64,000 nucleotides of DNA from Lepidodermella squamata (GCA_047495785.1 JBLDXI010000063.1:1-64000); one strand, 5' to 3'. Counted from the stretch's first letter, positions 39,264-47,313 are shown. Numbers and translations are program-made. The notes: generated by a model not told the origin, from the sequence alone.

Positions 39264-39610
39264 TTCGCATGTACACTATCTTCTCTCCTGTACTTGAAGT
39301 ACAGTATCTCTCCTGTACTTGAAGTACAGTATCTCTCCTGTACTTGAAGTACAGTATCTCTCCTGTACTTGAAGTACAGTATCTCTCCTGTACTTGAAGT
39401 ACAGTATCTCTCCTGTACTATAAGTACAGTATTTGAGCCGTATGCATGAGTACTGCCCGATCACTACAGTACTAAGCAGTACGGTCAGGCGTGCCGTACT
39501 GGGGTGTACAGCTAATTTCAGCTGTACAGCGAGTACAGCGCGCCGACTGTACTTTATTTTACAGTCGGTTTGAGCAGTACTGCTGTTTTACAGAGCCATG
39601 GACTGTACAT
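39264..39610. repeat. Right subterminal GTAC-palindrome cluster with 25-bp tandem repeat
   Basis: About six tandem copies of a 25-bp unit (39283-39430), each with the perfect odd palindrome CTGTACTTGAAGTACAG, followed by degenerate GTAC motifs to about 39610. Mirrors the left cluster in motif though not in arrangement. Confidence 0.85.
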
Positions 39611-40775
39611 TTCGGTACTGCTGAACAAAAAAAATAAGCAAAGTGCTGGTTCTTCCGCGACACGAACGAAATATCGGATTCAGATCACAAAATCGAAGAG
39701 CTGCGGTTCCTCGAACATTGGGCCAACATAAATTTCCTTTTAAAATGGAGTCCTGATTACGCCAATAGTTTAGGGGAAGAAGTGTTGTTTTCGAAAGACT
39801 GCCCGTTGGCTTTAGGAAGCACAACGCTAATTGCTGATGTGACGGCTGACACTTTCGATGCTTCGAAAGCTGCAGCTAACAAGGGTTTGATAACGCGAAG
39901 CAGTTATGTTAAATCTGCTGAGGCCACCGTCACTTTATATCTGAAAGATTTGCCCTTTTTCAATTCGTATCAGGGAATTTTCACGAAGTCTCGATTTAGG
40001 ATTATTCTCACCCCAAGCTATAATCGACCTTTGGTTTATGTGATTGCCGCGGCTGATAAAGATACAGCTGAAGGATTAACTTATTATTTCAATCGGGCTA
40101 ATATGTACGTCCCGGAAGTAACGCTCATGAACCAACAGAAACTTTCAATAATGAAAAAGTTCAACGAGGGATTCACTAAAATTCATAAATGGATATCGAT
40201 TGATCCATATCAGTCCTGTCAATTTGCTGCTAATACCACGAATATTCAGTACACAATCAGCACTGAAATAAGGAAACCCAATTGGGTTTATATTGTTCTT
40301 TGCCCCGATTACTCAGACGAGGAATATCCGAAGAAACTCACGCAGATATATAACACGTGGAACGTTACTTCATATTCCCTTTTGATTAATAACAAAGAAG
40401 CCTTTAATGAATCCAATGTTTCTTTTGCTAAGCTGAAAGCTCACCGGTTATACAATTACATAAAACAGAATATGCACCAGAACAGCGATAGGGAAAGTCT
40501 GAATACGGGATGTCAGATTTCGTACATGGAATTCTGCAACTTGTACAGAATTCTTTGCTTTTGCTTGGACGACGTAGATGCTACTTCCATTTACAACTCT
40601 CGAGCAGATAACACTGTTTCTGTAGTATTCAAAGCGACGGTCGGTGCGGTGAATAAGCCTCTTGTAATTTATTCGTTCATTGAAAGGGAAAAGGAGATAT
40701 GCTTCAACTACAAGCATGACTCTGTTGACATTAGTCTTACCAGCGTCTAATGCAAAATTTCTAATCTAGCGGTAA

Positions 40776-41405
40776 ATGAGCCATAAGTATTTCGAATACG
40801 AATTGCCCCTGGCGGATAGTCAGCTTGAGAAACTCCAGGGTGCGGTGAAGAACAAAAAGTCAATAACACTTAAATTTAGCAAACAGGTTATTCACCAAAA
40901 CGAAAATTTACGCAAGTTGATGCTTACCCAAACTCAAATAAACAAAGTAGAGAAGCACAAAGCCAACGATACCGGTGTTCAATTGAAGCTTAGTTTATCA
41001 CAACTGAAGAAAAGTCAATCAGGCGGCCTACTTCCCATCCTGCCCATACTTGCGAAAGCCGCAACGATTGCTGCACCTTTAGCCCTGAGTGCTGTATCAG
41101 GGCTGATAAACGGCGCAACCAACGCGATCGGTAACAAATTAGCGGGGAAGGGCGTAAACGAGACCACCGTACAACTATCAGTTCCAAAAGAGGATTTGAA
41201 TGAACTAGTCAAAATGGTCGATATGTTAGAAAATAAGAATTTATTGCCACTGGGCAGTAAACTTTCGATTGATCGCGATATTGAGCAAAAGGGTGGCTCA
41301 TTCGTTGTTCCACTAGTTGCTAGCCTGCTAGGGACATTTTTACCTACATTGTTCAGGGCGAATAAGGGAAATGGAGTGTATTTACCATGGGAGTCAAAAA
41401 ACTAG
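40776..41405 (+). CDS. Polinton virion-type protein with hydrophobic Gly/Ala core, 209 aa
   Basis: N-terminal charged part with repeated LxLSxxQL patterns (about 65-80), then a Gly/Ala/Leu-rich stretch (about 85-125: GGLLPILPILAKAATIAAP...), an acidic helix and a second hydrophobic segment (about 180-200). The layout, and position directly before the protease, match what I know of Polinton proteins compared with adenovirus pX or pVI-like minor components. It overlaps the protease start by 19 bp. Membrane action is inference from hydrophobicity. Confidence 0.65.
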   Translation: MSHKYFEYELPLADSQLEKLQGAVKNKKSITLKFSKQVIHQNENLRKLMLTQTQINKVEKHKANDTGVQLKLSLSQLKKSQSGGLLPILPILAKAATIAAPLALSAVSGLINGATNAIGNKLAGKGVNETTVQLSVPKEDLNELVKMVDMLENKNLLPLGSKLSIDRDIEQKGGSFVVPLVASLLGTFLPTLFRANKGNGVYLPWESKN

Positions 41406-41836
41406 GGCGCTTCTTCCCACTTTCGAATTCGGATATTGACAAAATGATGTTCTCGAGAGTTGGGAAGAAGTACAATGGATGTTACCCCAGGCATCTCTTG
41501 CCTATACATTTGAAAAATGGATACTATGTGATCAACTTGGATGACTTTGGAGGGGGAACGCACTGGGTAGGAATGCAGGTAACTGATAGGGAAATAATTT
41601 ATTTCGACAGCTTTGGGTTCATTTGTCCCAATGAAGTCATTGATAGGCGAAGTAATCGCGACATTTGGTATTCCACTCATGAAATTCAGCACACTAAAAG
41701 TGTGGCGTGCGGTTTTTACGTTGTTTACTTCCTGTCAGAGCTGGCAAAAAATCGCAATAAGCTTGAAATTCTCCTCGATTTCACAAATGACGGGTCCATT
41801 TTGAATGATACCAAGCTTAAAGATCTGATGTCTTAG
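41387..41836 (+). CDS. pro: Adenain-like cysteine protease
   Basis: Processes particle proteins in adenoviruses and, by inference, in Polintons. The 149-codon frame shows the expected triad in order: H59 in GGTHWVG, D74 in YFDSFG and C108 in ACGFYVVYF. Length is short for adenain (about 200) but usual for the Polinton type. The start overlaps the end of the upstream gene by 19 bp, typical of a compact virus-like cluster. No break seen. Confidence 0.93.
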   Translation: MGVKKLGRFFPLSNSDIDKMMFSRVGKKYNGCYPRHLLPIHLKNGYYVINLDDFGGGTHWVGMQVTDREIIYFDSFGFICPNEVIDRRSNRDIWYSTHEIQHTKSVACGFYVVYFLSELAKNRNKLEILLDFTNDGSILNDTKLKDLMS

Positions 41837-41872
41837 CAATGAATGCATTGTTTGAAGTGTAAGGAGCATACT

Positions 41873-41901
41873 GAAACCTTTCACGAACAATGAAAGGTTT
41901 C
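41873..41901 (+). promoter_or_regulatory. Perfect 11-bp hairpin downstream of the protease stop
   Basis: GAAACCTTTCA, a 7-nt loop, then TGAAAGGTTTC, 37 bp after the protease stop and before the next gene. It could mark a transcript 3' end or processing site. Confidence 0.5.
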
Positions 41902-42012
41902 GGAAAACAAGTGAGCAATTCTCAAATTTTCGGCTCCAAAAAGAGCAAATTTGTGAATTGTTGAATCAGGACAAAATATTTTGTTTGTAAAAGGTAGTAA
42001 GCTTTCCTGGTT

Positions 42013-42486
42013 ATGGACGAAGAATTCGAATATTGCCTCTCTCTTTTAGCCGAAATAAAAAACAAGAGCGTGAAATGCCATTCTAAAACAGAATGTGAAA
42101 CGTGCTCATCACAGTTGCAAATTGATCATAGTCTCCACATCAACTTTTGTCCAAAATGTGCCATCGCATACCCTTTCATAGATTACTATCAAAGGGTTAG
42201 CCGCTCCCCACCTTACAAGCGGAAGTGGCATCTCATGACAAAAATCAGAAAACTAGGACTAATTCTCAAATGGTATGAGCTCGATGACATTATGTCAAAC
42301 TTCCAGAAAATAGATAAGCTCTATTCCACCGAATTTCCCGGTAAAAATATGATCAATGTAGAATTTGTGCTGAAGTACTTGTCACTGAAATTGGGCTATG
42401 AAGACATCGCTAATAAAATCCCTCTGGGCCGTTCTAAGGATACGATTTTACGCTGGCATGAAAAATTAAATCTAATCATTACTTAG
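42013..42486 (+). CDS. VLTF3-like late transcription factor homologue
   Basis: 157 codons. A four-cysteine zinc-binding pattern (CxxC at 28-31 and 46-49) is followed by an aromatic YYQRVSR...YKRKWHL segment, then a C-terminal part (about 118-157) of the pattern FVLKYLSxKLGYEDI...IPLxRSKDTIL. This order agrees with poxvirus and PLV-type VLTF3 proteins, which carry a zinc motif, a YKRxxHF-like segment and a helical C-terminus. It would act as a late-gene transcription factor. The conserved C-terminal tail seems short, so truncation is possible. Confidence 0.65.
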   Translation: MDEEFEYCLSLLAEIKNKSVKCHSKTECETCSSQLQIDHSLHINFCPKCAIAYPFIDYYQRVSRSPPYKRKWHLMTKIRKLGLILKWYELDDIMSNFQKIDKLYSTEFPGKNMINVEFVLKYLSLKLGYEDIANKIPLGRSKDTILRWHEKLNLIIT

Positions 42487-42491
42487 TTGAA

Positions 42492-43205
42492 ATGAAATCT
42501 AGTTCAATTTTTATTCCTAGCGAATGGTCGGGAAGCTCGCATGGGTCGGATTTATTTCTACGCGCCGATGGGAAGAAAGGACTCATGGGTAATATGAACG
42601 CAAATAATTTCAAAATTGAAAATCTTGCCCGCCCCGTTTTCGAAAATGACGCAGCATCGAAATCTTGGGTGGAAGAAAACACGTTGAATGAAAAAGAATC
42701 CAGGCAACTTATCGAATCGTATAAGCCGCTGCAGTACGCTGATGACAGAACCATCGACATGAATGGTGGTCGGATAACAAACGTGGCGTATCCCGTAGGT
42801 CTTTTTGACGTAGTCAACAAGCAATACGTTGATGGCCAAACATTTTTAGGCTTCGGTGAGAGTCATGTGAATGACGAAACGAAAATGCCGGTAACAAGGG
42901 TTATAACCCACACTTTGCTGGTTCAAATTAATGATGCGTTGTCTTTTCTCGAAAAAATTCTGGCTAATGTGCAATTTTGGTTTAGAGTTTGGGGAAATAT
43001 GTCACCAGGCTGTACTTGTGATTTCATGAAAAACGGCAGCGTCTTAATTTCTAAATATTTTTCATTCGACTACGACGCGATCCGAAATATAGCCGAATAC
43101 TGTACTTTCGTAGAACAGTTTGAAAATGGTGACACTTTCGGCATCATGATGTCGTCCAGCACACCTATGACTGTTGAATTTTGTTTAAAAATATCTAATG
43201 TTTGA
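42492..43205 (+). CDS. Fibre-like protein with phage tail-fibre repeat motifs
   Basis: 237 codons. Two blocks of the pattern found in phage tail fibres are visible: NMNANNFKIENLARP...AASKSWVEE (34-62) and DMNGGRITNVAYP...VVNKQYVDG (89-115), each ending in a VxKxYVD-like hinge. The remaining C-terminal part (about 130-237) looks like a globular beta domain, as in receptor-binding fibre tips. It lies 5 bp after the VLTF3-like gene on the same strand. In Polintons I know of no standard fibre gene at this position, so the call is by motif. Host attachment is inferred. Confidence 0.65.
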   Translation: MKSSSIFIPSEWSGSSHGSDLFLRADGKKGLMGNMNANNFKIENLARPVFENDAASKSWVEENTLNEKESRQLIESYKPLQYADDRTIDMNGGRITNVAYPVGLFDVVNKQYVDGQTFLGFGESHVNDETKMPVTRVITHTLLVQINDALSFLEKILANVQFWFRVWGNMSPGCTCDFMKNGSVLISKYFSFDYDAIRNIAEYCTFVEQFENGDTFGIMMSSSTPMTVEFCLKISNV

Positions 43206-43246
43206 TAAACGTGAATAGCAGTGATACACAGGTTCACATTTAAAAT

Positions 43247-43669
43247 TCAGAAAAAGGTGACTGTGTCATTAATGGCTTTCGGGGTCATTGAGTTCGCTGT
43301 ATTTGTGTGCGTTTTCTTGCCATCTAGTTTCGGTTCACGATTATAAGTTACTCTTTGACTTTTGGGCTCATTTGATTGGATTATCTGATTTTTTTCGACG
43401 AATTTGCGGACTTCATCGTAGTGACTGTTACTTACATCAGAACGGTCGTCTTCAGAAAAAGTTTTCTGAATATAAATATATACGACAACAGCGCAAATGA
43501 AAAGGACACCGAATGTTATCAAAAATTTACTATAGGCGTATTCATTTTCCTGAATTTTTAATTGTGTAGATAGACATTTTAGTTTATCAGCATAAAACTT
43601 CCCCAGTAAAGAGCTCTTGCCTTGTAATATTTTCAACATATTCTCTATTCTTCCTATGTTTTCTTCCAT
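43247..43669 (-). CDS. Single-pass membrane protein, 140 aa, unknown
   Basis: Hydrophilic N-terminal part with heptad-like spacing, one clear membrane segment (about 48-67, FLITFGVLFICAVVVYIYI) and a polar Ser/Asn-rich C-terminal tail. First of three short minus-strand genes at the right end of the element, which converge on the late gene cluster. No family recognised. Confidence 0.6.
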   Translation of the reverse strand: MEENIGRIENMLKILQGKSSLLGKFYADKLKCLSTQLKIQENEYAYSKFLITFGVLFICAVVVYIYIQKTFSEDDRSDVSNSHYDEVRKFVEKNQIIQSNEPKSQRVTYNREPKLDGKKTHTNTANSMTPKAINDTVTFF

Positions 43670-43679
43670 TATTATTATT

Positions 43680-43706
43680 GAGCATATATATTTATTTTAT
43701 ATTTTC
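43680..43706 (-). promoter_or_regulatory. TATA-rich promoter candidate
   Basis: CATATATATTTATTTTATATT directly upstream of the 43669 start on the minus strand. Confidence 0.3.
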
Positions 43707-44051
43707 AATATTACTATTTGGAGAAATTTTGTTTTTGGCTTCATACTCTTTTATTCCCATCTGTAAGGCCTGCTGATATTCCTTTTCCAGCTCGTTTTCC
43801 CATTTTTCGAGCTCTGATTTGACGTTATGTGAAAGTAACTTCTGCAATGAATTCGTCACCTTCATTGTTTTTGCGGCCTGTGACTTTTTAATTTCCTCAA
43901 CAGCTTTCCTCAAGCACTCATTTTCGGCTCTAGCTAACCCCAGCTCTTTCATTGTCTTTTTAGCTACATTCTTTGCATGGGATAGTGTCATATCATGGAC
44001 ACCAATCAACTCCCTCACTTCTCGCATAGACGCGTATTCAGAATCTTCCAT
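43692..44051 (-). CDS. Coiled-coil protein, 119 aa, unknown
   Basis: Charged helical protein with heptad spacing in two stretches (about 20-55 and 60-105) and many Glu and Lys. No domain recognised. Stop and start of adjacent minus-strand genes lie within 30 bp, so the three small genes may be one transcription unit or have separate TATA-like elements, each preceded by AT-rich sequence. Confidence 0.55.
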   Translation of the reverse strand: MEDSEYASMREVRELIGVHDMTLSHAKNVAKKTMKELGLARAENECLRKAVEEIKKSQAAKTMKVTNSLQKLLSHNVKSELEKWENELEKEYQQALQMGIKEYEAKNKISPNSNIENIK

Positions 44052-44060
44052 AAGTATATA

Positions 44061-44516
44061 TTATTGGATTTCATTATTTTTTTTAGATTTTTCTATTTCT
44101 TTTCGCAAGGAAACAATCTTTCTTATCACGGGCGCATCGGCCTGGGTCATTAACACTTCATCTTTTGGCTGTGATGTTAACTGCAGGTGAACATTTTCCA
44201 CTATTGGACATTTGTCTTTAATTAGTCGATCACAAGAGTTCGAAGAACCCTGAGTGCGAAGCTCGACGTTCGAGTTTAAAAAACGAGGATACGCAGAACG
44301 AGTATTCGAAGAACGAGTTTCGCTTCCAGCGATGTGACCTCCAATTTGGGTACTCCGTTCCTTGGATTTATTCATGTAGTAAAATATGCTGCTTGACGAA
44401 ATATTAAATTCCTCTACTATCTCCTTAACACTCTTTTTTGTGCCCTCATATTCCTTGATTGCCGCTTTAACTCGTTTACGATATTCTGCATCTCTTCGCA
44501 AATTTCGAATTACCAT
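44061..44516 (-). CDS. Psq-type helix-turn-helix DNA-binding protein
   Basis: 151 codons. Residues about 7-50 (AEYRKRVKAAIKEYEGTK...EIVEEFNISSSSIFYYMNK) fit a pipsqueak-type HTH of the kind found in transposase and transcription factor N-termini. The rest is Ser/Arg-rich. First gene in the right minus-strand group, starting just inside the TTCCAGR repeat block, so a regulator of the element is a reasonable guess. Confidence 0.7.
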   Translation of the reverse strand: MVIRNLRRDAEYRKRVKAAIKEYEGTKKSVKEIVEEFNISSSSIFYYMNKSKERSTQIGGHIAGSETRSSNTRSAYPRFLNSNVELRTQGSSNSCDRLIKDKCPIVENVHLQLTSQPKDEVLMTQADAPVIRKIVSLRKEIEKSKKNNEIQ

Positions 44517-44545
44517 TATAAATTATTTTTTTTTTATATATATTT
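44515..44545 (-). promoter_or_regulatory. AT-rich promoter candidate
   Basis: TTATAAATTA and TATATATATTTC upstream of the 44516 start on the minus strand. Position and composition only. Confidence 0.3.
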
Positions 44546-44554
44546 CATTAAGAA

Positions 44555-45290
44555 AATATTCCAGGTTCCAGGTTCCAGGTTCCAGGTTACAGATTCCAGG
44601 TTCCGGGTTCCTGATTCCAGATTCTGGCCCCCGGGAATTTCTCAGATTATGCAATGGCCCCCACTTATATATTGTTCCAGATTCCAGGTTCCAGGCTCCA
44701 GGTTACAGATTCCAGGTTACATATTCCAGGTTCCAGGTTCCTGATTCCTGATTCCAGATTCCACGTTCCTGATTCCAGATTCTGGGGCCCGGGAATTTCT
44801 CAGATTATGCAATGGCCCCCACTTATATATTGTTCCAGATTCCAGGTTCCAGGTTCCAGGTTCCAGGTTCCTGATTCATGATTCCAGATTCTGGACCCCG
44901 GGTATTTCTTAGATTATGCAAAAGCCACACTTATTCCAGGTTCCACGTTCCTGATTCCAGATTCTGGACCCCGGGTATTTCTTAGATTATGCAAAAGCCC
45001 CACTTATTCCAGGTTCCAGATTCCAGGTTCCTGATTCCAGATTCTGGACCCCGGGTATTTCTTAGATTATGCAATAGCCCCACTTATTCCAGGTTCCAGA
45101 TTCCAGGTTCCTGATTCCAGATTCTGGACCCCGGGAATTTGTCAGATTATGCAATAGCCCCCACTTATATATTGTTCCAGATTCCTGATTCCAGATTCCA
45201 GATTCCAGATTCTGGACCCCGGGAATTCGCCAGATTATGCATTAGGCCCCACTTATATATTGTTCCAGATTCCAGGTTCCAGATTCCCCA
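44555..45290. repeat. Nested tandem repeat of TTCCAGR heptamers
   Basis: Runs of TTCCAGG/TTCCAGA/TTCCTGA heptamers are organised into higher-order repeats of about 60-170 bp, each with the shared tail AGATTATGCAATRGCCCC and a CCCGGGAATTT box. ORFs through it are artefacts of the repeat. It is found only at the right end of the Polinton. Confidence 0.9.
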
Positions 45291-45324
45291 TTCCCTAGTT
45301 GAACCAAGCTTACAGTATCTCACT

Positions 45325-45898
45325 CTCCGTTATACCTCATGTACCCTCCTTATCAAAATACTTTCCCCAAAATTTTTCCACAATTTCCCCACAGTTTCCC
45401 AGAATTTTTCAGAATTTCCCCCCAAATTCACCAGCCCTCGCCCACCTCTCACCTCTCACCCTTACCCTTACCCTTACCCATACACCTTGCCCTACCCCTA
45501 CCCCCTACCCTCTGTTATACCTCTTGTACGCTCCCTTTAGAAATAATTTCCCCAGCAATTTATTCCCCAAATTTCCCCCCCAAACTTATTAACTCCCTTT
45601 CACTCCTTTGCACCCTCATTATCTCTTCGCTTTTTATAAATTCACCATTTATTTTTCCCCTAATTCCCCATTTCCCCCGCCCCACCCTCAATTTTTCAAA
45701 AAGGGTGTATGCCGAATCACTCCATAAATACCTCATATTCACTGGCATACACCCTTTTTTCGATAACCCCCAGTTTTTTCAAAACCCAATACTCCCCCCT
45801 TGGAAATACACTCACACCATATAGCCCTATAAATCATAATTTCTTTGATTATTTCACTTTCCTTGGGTTTGGTCTAGGACCGGCTATTGTACTCTACT
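45325..45898. repeat. Polinton right terminal inverted repeat
   Basis: Inverted partner of 19548-20142, ending CTACT at the AAAGAC duplication. Same internal hairpin near 45700-45765 and same short TTACCC-type repeat near 45465-45480. Confidence 0.92.
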
Positions 45899-45943
45899 AA
45901 AGACTTGCTGAAAGAGACACACGTTGGGTTGGAATCAAGCAGC

Positions 45944-46014
45944 GCATCGGTGGTTCAGTGGTAGAATTCTCGCCTGCCACGCGGGAGGCCCGGGTTCGAT
46001 TCCCGGCCGATGCA
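45944..46014 (+). tRNA. tRNA-Gly(GCC), unit 5
   Basis: Unit 5 copy of 2587-2657; starts 39 bp right of the second AAAGAC copy of the Polinton insertion. Confidence 0.97.
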
Positions 46015-46116
46015 ACTGCGCCAAGTCACATTTTTGAGTGCATTCGTCTGCATTCTGTTAAACCTAACATTGCATTGGCCTTGAAAGCTGTTCGATGATT
46101 GGTGACACTCATGCAA

Positions 46117-46188
46117 TCCTTGGTAGTATAGTGGTTAGTATCCCCGCCTGTCACGCGGGAGACCAGGGTTCGATTCCCTGCCAAGGAG
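46117..46188 (+). tRNA. tRNA-Asp(GTC), unit 5
   Basis: Unit 5 copy of 2760-2831; no difference seen. Confidence 0.97.
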
Positions 46189-46276
46189 CATTCTCTTTTT
46201 GAAAACTTTCTGCATTTTTACCACAAGCTTATTGGAAAAAAACTAACGTCAGCCGTAACCGAGGCAAAAGTTTTTA

Positions 46277-46358
46277 CGACGCAGAAGGGATTCGAACCCT
46301 CGCGGGCAGAGCCCAATGGATTAGCAGTCCATCGCCTTAACCACTCGGCCACCGCGTC
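46277..46358 (-). tRNA. tRNA-Ser(GCT), unit 5
   Basis: Unit 5 copy of 2920-3001; no difference seen. Confidence 0.96.
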
Positions 46359-46457
46359 CTGTAGCGTAATGCCATCTATCAGGGCTGCCTGAATTTTAAC
46401 AAGAACAGCAAGACGTTGATAGGCCGCTGTCAAATTTTGTGCTTAACCGCGAAATCA

Positions 46458-46529
46458 GCCACGGTAGTATAGTGGTTAGTATTCCTCGTTGTGGCCGAGG
46501 TGACCCTGGTTCGACTCCAGGCCGTGGCA
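46458..46529 (+). tRNA. tRNA-His(GTG), unit 5
   Basis: Unit 5 copy of 3101-3172; the following spacer is joined directly to the tRNA-Lys flank by a deletion. Confidence 0.96.
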
Positions 46530-46599
46530 GAGTCACACAGAACTCGAGACAGTGGCAGGCGGTTCAATTTTTTTACATTTTACACTTGAGCAAAAGAAT

Positions 46600-46672
46600 C
46601 GCCCGATGTGGGGCTCGAACCCACGACCCTGGGATTAAGAGTCCCATGCTCTACCGACTGAGCTAACCGGGC
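46600..46672 (-). tRNA. tRNA-Lys(CTT), unit 5
   Basis: Unit 5 copy of 3430-3502; no difference seen. tRNA-Val, its usual neighbour, is deleted. Confidence 0.96.
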
Positions 46673-46751
46673 TGGTGCAGAATTGTGTCAGCTGATACTA
46701 CTGTCACGCCTTTCAGCGAATGACACAGCGTGTAGCTGAATAAAATTATTG

Positions 46752-46824
46752 CGAGGCTGCCAGGAGTCGAACCTGGAATCTTCTGATCCGTAGTCAGACG
46801 CGTTGTCCATTGCGCCACAACCCC
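46752..46824 (-). tRNA. tRNA-Arg(ACG), unit 5
   Basis: Unit 5 copy of 3582-3654; no difference seen. Confidence 0.95.
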
Positions 46825-47097
46825 GTTGTACTGCAAGAATGATGAAATCGTATCATCTTCGCTTAGTTCATGCTGCTTTCCTTTGTCTCTTGCTTTGTTA
46901 GCTCGCCGATAATAGTAGCGGCGTTCTGACCTTATGGGACGATACAGTTTTTCATGCTCTGTCCTTTAAACCTGGTTTCAGCGCAATCGAACAACCGACA
47001 ATTATGTAATTTGTTCATTCGTCAATCAATCGTCACAACTTGTGCAAATGGCCGCCGCAGGCGTAACGCAGGTTTCACTCGTGAACAGGAGGCGAGA

Positions 47098-47169
47098 GGG
47101 GATATAGCTCAGTGGTAGAGCATTCGACTGCAGATCGAGAGGTCCCCGGTTCAAACCCGGGTGTCCCCT
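47098..47169 (+). tRNA. tRNA-Cys(GCA), unit 6
   Basis: Unit 6 copy of 461-532; no difference seen. Confidence 0.96.
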
Positions 47170-47256
47170 TCACATCTTTTTTCACTATACTGACTTGAGC
47201 ATCGCATTTGCTTAGACATAAATGCGACCAGGAAAGGCTATTTGTTGCACCGTACA

Positions 47257-47273
47257 GCTTCTGTGGCGCAATT

Positions 47274-47313
<40 letters not shown>

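Larger units (their letters stand above)
34224..39668 (+). mobile_element. Autonomous DDE DNA transposon nested in the capsid gene, 5.4 kb, family A
   Basis: Inverted ends start CGTTCGTG and continue CGCGGAAGAACCAGCACTTT, with one mismatch over 28 bp, flanked by a 4-bp duplication AAAT (34220-34223 and 39669-39672). The duplication is confirmed independently, because discounting one copy keeps the capsid frame open. It contains a PB1-domain gene, a C2H2 ORF and a four-exon transposase gene. Both ends carry dense GTAC-centred palindromes. Sola elements make 4-bp duplications, but I cannot assign the superfamily from the protein alone. Confidence 0.9.
33922..40750 (+). pseudogene. Candidate Polinton major capsid protein gene, split by a transposon
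   Basis: The 5' part (33922-34223) and 3' part (39673-40750) lie on either side of the 5.4-kb element at 34224-39668. The two parts are in the same phase if the element and one AAAT copy are discounted, and together would span about 459 codons, a size that fits a double jelly-roll capsid protein. Position between the small basic protein and the pVI/protease genes supports the call. The residues are beta-rich with no diagnostic short motif. As it stands the 5' part reads into the element and stops at 34254. I see no other lesion, so the break is recent. This copy cannot make an intact major capsid unless the element is removed or spliced out. Confidence 0.75.
19548..45898. mobile_element. Maverick/Polinton virus-like transposon, 26.35 kb
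   Basis: Bounded by inverted repeats beginning AGTAGAGTAC and by a perfect 6-bp duplication AAAGAC (19542-19547 and 45899-45904). Six bp is the known Maverick/Polinton value. Removing the element and one duplicate restores exactly the array sequence seen in the other units. It carries the family hallmarks: protein-primed PolB, retroviral-type integrase, FtsK/HerA-type packaging ATPase, adenain-like protease and capsid candidates. About 6.3 kb of the length is later nested insertions (20641-21462 and 34224-39668). The PolB, integrase, ATPase and protease frames are open; only the major capsid candidate is visibly broken. Confidence 0.96.

Noticed and set aside
39283-39430. CRISPR-like array
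   Set aside because: Units are contiguous 25-bp tandem repeats without unique spacers, in a eukaryotic transposon end.
39276-39464. A repetitive ORF
   Set aside because: It is the translation of the 25-bp tandem repeat at the transposon right end.
44386-45540. ORFs in the TTCCAGR field and in the right terminal repeat
   Set aside because: Translations of simple repeats, with no start or domain support.
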